NCBI RefSeq assembly: GCF_964355755.1
Contig: NC_092677.1
Coordinates: 2,361,001-2,425,000, forward strand
Origin: Antedon mediterranea
Lineage: Eukaryota; Echinodermata; Crinoidea; Comatulida; Antedonidae
Length of the DNA: 64,000 nucleotides
Direction: 5' to 3'
The position numbers and the translations under genes were made by a program. Below are positions 63,152 through 64,000 of the stretch, in pieces; the stretch's first letter is position 1; each line of letters opens with the position of its first letter. The notes under the pieces are model-generated. The model saw nothing but the letters and a program-made list of their open reading frames with translations, searched no databases and was not told where the DNA came from.

Positions 63152-64000
63152 AAGGTCGGCACGAATGCATTACATATATTTCTATAATTAATTTTCTAAT
63201 AATCCACTGTACTAAGTACATGTTACGTAAATACAGTATATGATCAAATATTGCATACGCCATCATCGTTGAAACCAGAACCATGTGACGAGACAACAGA
63301 TTCGAACTGAACTTTCTAGTCAAATCTAAATAATTCCTCCATGATTTATGTGACCACAAATCGTACACATCTTGACTTTCATCATATCAGACAAAAAAAA
63401 AGGTCCTTTGGGTTAATACAGACAAGATTATTAGGTTATATGCATGATATGCATATAACCTCTTGATTCTGTCAAAATCTTTATTTATTTATTTATTTAT
63501 TAGTTATCCGCACTCAGCGGATAACTCCTTGTAACTGTCCTGTTTCATCATCTTTTTTTTTTTTTAGTTATCCGCACTCAGCGGATAACTCCTTGTAACT
63601 GTCCTGTTTCATCATCTTTTTTTTTTTTTTCTGTATTATTCTTCTTTCTTTCTGTCATTTTTGTGCAGAGCGTATCTCTAAAACGTGTAAAGTTAACATT
63701 TTATAACTTTGTCAACATATGGGCAATCACGTGAAGTTGTGCTTTTCTATTTTTGAATGACGTCAGAGTTGCGCAACATGACTTACGCGCGTTTTTATGA
63801 ATTTCGCGTATTTAACATAGATCGAAAACCATATAACAATTTAAATTGAAACTTAGCAAAAGTCTAATTTATATCGTGCGCTAACGTTTTGTGCACTAAA
63901 AATAGCATGTTTCACACGAAGTTACGCGCGCACGCGCGTTAAAAATTTTCAAAATGCGGAAAATCAATTTCTAATCAACTTTCTACTCGTTAAAGTTAAC
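63152..64000. other. right flank, 3' UTR and repeats
   Basis: After the small gene's stop, AT-rich sequence is followed by a (TTTA)n tract, a tandem pair of 'ttagttatccgcactcagcg' units (63502-63630), and then sequence with 'acgcgcg' patches to the window end. This may be the edge of a larger repeat continuing to the right. No exon seen. Confidence 0.45.
63502..63630. repeat. tandem pair of about 65 bp with a 10-bp stem hairpin
   Basis: Two copies of 'ttagttatccgcactcagcg' + 'gataactccttgtaactgtc' ending in a poly-T run. Each holds the perfect stem agttatccgc / gcggataact around the loop actca. Confidence 0.85.

Overview
This is eukaryotic DNA: AT-rich, with multi-exon genes, GT-AG introns, abundant short palindromic transposons and a decayed LINE. 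The gene set (SUSD2-like, GLIPR2-like, PDE9A, mitochondrial OXSM, ERF/ETV3 ETS repressor), exon sizes and the very frequent 'taggcctac' motif suggest a marine invertebrate deuterostome, most probably an echinoderm. The organism is an inference; the gene calls rest on exon-by-exon translation with matching splice phases.

Layout. 1-4861 (+): last seven recognised exons of a SUSD2-like type I membrane protein (VWD-like segment, two sushi domains, one membrane helix, short basic tail); its 5' part lies outside the window. 6506-8373 (-): complete four-exon GLIPR2/GAPR-1-like CAP-domain gene with an MG start. 10095-20072 (-): complete 16-exon PDE9A (501 codons), one intron of which holds a frameshifted L2/CR1-type LINE on the opposite strand. 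21524-24147 (+): complete six-exon gene for a basic 229-residue protein I do not recognise; its last intron shows a transposon nested in another. 25112-28792 (-): complete 12-exon OXSM (mitochondrial beta-ketoacyl-ACP synthase, 443 codons) with a GC-AG intron and a tandemly duplicated exon end. 29822-29911 (+): inverted copy of part of an OXSM exon. 36499-48063 (-): ERF/ETV3-like ETS repressor in four exons (697 codons), with two minisatellites and a decayed tandem array in its first intron. 61844-63151 (+): proposed two-exon gene for an 81-residue single-pass membrane protein.

The genes are independent loci, not an operon: PDE9A hydrolyses cGMP, OXSM serves mitochondrial fatty acid (lipoyl precursor) synthesis, GLIPR2-like proteins sit on Golgi-side membranes, and the ETS factor is nuclear. 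SUSD2-like/GLIPR2-like and the unknown gene/OXSM are convergent pairs; PDE9A and the unknown gene are divergent, about 1.45 kb apart.

The non-coding DNA is dominated by foldback repeats. The most prominent family carries TTAA at both ends (piggyBac-like MITE) and has CCAAT-box-like sequences in its arms. Other families, minisatellites, a 40-bp-arm hairpin and a 22-bp CRE palindrome are listed separately.
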